Below are positions 63,814 to 64,000 of a stretch of DNA of 64,000 nt, piece by piece (positions within the stretch are counted from its first letter, which is position 1; the number at the start of each line of letters is the position of its first letter). The stretch comes from Metopolophium dirhodum (Eukaryota; Arthropoda; Insecta; Hemiptera; Aphididae). The translations under genes were made by a program, and so were the position numbers. The DNA lies in NCBI RefSeq assembly GCF_019925205.1, contig NC_083562.1, positions 19,592,001-19,656,000 of the forward strand. The letters are read 5' to 3'. Below the pieces are notes generated by a model. That model saw only the letters and a list, made by a program, of their open reading frames with translations, was not told where the DNA came from and searched no databases.

Positions 63814-64000
63814 AGTATGCCATGTTGTTAACTTTTAAACTTTCTCTATTTCGCACGCAATTACGGTGCGATATTTTAGCGCGCGAGAAACGTTAGGCGA
63901 AACGCTGTCATTTTATCCGCCGTAATTTTAATGCGTGTGGTCTTTTGAAAACCACCACGGGATAACGTACATTTTATGATATTATTATTTTTATCTTGTA

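Larger units (their letters stand above)
40578..64000 (+). other. Start of the next intron of the DIP-like gene (at least 23.4 kb)
   Basis: The donor is GTAGGA at 40578. The expected next exon should encode the second half of Ig2 with its cysteine. I searched the forward frames after T-rich acceptors for that motif and found none before the window ends. The intron holds the repeats and islands listed separately. If the gene is split differently in this species, part of this region may be intergenic. Confidence 0.6.

Noticed and set aside
63475..63896. Cys-Val and His-Thr repeat proteins
   Set aside because: They are readings of the pure (AC)n array at 63743-63811.
1..64000. CRISPR array, prokaryotic operon or phage-like system
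   Set aside because: No regularly spaced repeats with unique spacers and no bacterial gene structure; the sequence is plainly animal nuclear DNA.

Overview
The window looks like nuclear DNA of an insect, most likely an aphid or close hemipteran relative. It is roughly 70% A+T, with short CpG-rich islands, many microsatellites, frequent tracts of the tacctaggta type, and several families of small inverted-repeat transposon remnants. The aphid assignment is inference. There is nothing bacterial: no operons, ribosome-binding sites or long ORFs. Almost all the long open frames are chance readings of simple repeats or GC-rich islands.

Only one gene can be firmly supported. It lies on the + strand and is spread over at least 31 kb. 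Four exons join in phase: 9620-9706, 33673-33776, 37114-37321 and 40422-40577. They give about 184 codons of an immunoglobulin-superfamily adhesion protein of the lachesin/DIP (Dpr-interacting protein) type: a short N-terminal segment, a complete first Ig domain, and the first half of a second. Introns are 23,966, 3,337 and 3,100 bp, plus a final one of at least 23.4 kb that runs off the window. The signal-peptide exon and the exons for the rest of Ig2, Ig3 and the membrane anchor were not found. By homology the product should be a neuronal cell-surface protein used in synaptic partner recognition.

Layout. 1-9600: AT-rich upstream DNA with transposon relics (484-722, 3338-3516, 5800-6480), a CpG-rich island at 3838-4470, a 165-bp hAT-type MITE with a perfect 8-bp target duplication at 7526-7690, and an unexplained minus-strand coding-like patch at 9197-9330. 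9707-33672: giant first intron with adjacent members of two repeat families (10308-10838 and 10883-11866), a GA-repeat plus CpG island at 11938-12560, further islands near 18.3, 21.7 and 31.5 kb, and another repeat copy at 18892-19574. 33777-40421: two shorter introns around the Ig1 exons, again carrying both repeat families. 40578-64000: the start of a large intron with a 29-bp-stem hairpin (44728-44811), a 5S-rRNA-derived SINE (46704-46917), a second hAT-like element (47553-48050), a CpG-rich block (48170-48890), three more inverted-repeat elements, and a 69-bp (AC)n tract near the end.

The most notable points are a set of related, highly diverged palindromic repeat families that recur side by side in the introns, a SINE with a 5S-like head, a compact hairpin that could be a small-RNA precursor, and CpG islands inside the introns that could be alternative promoters or enhancers. 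I found no clearly new biological system.
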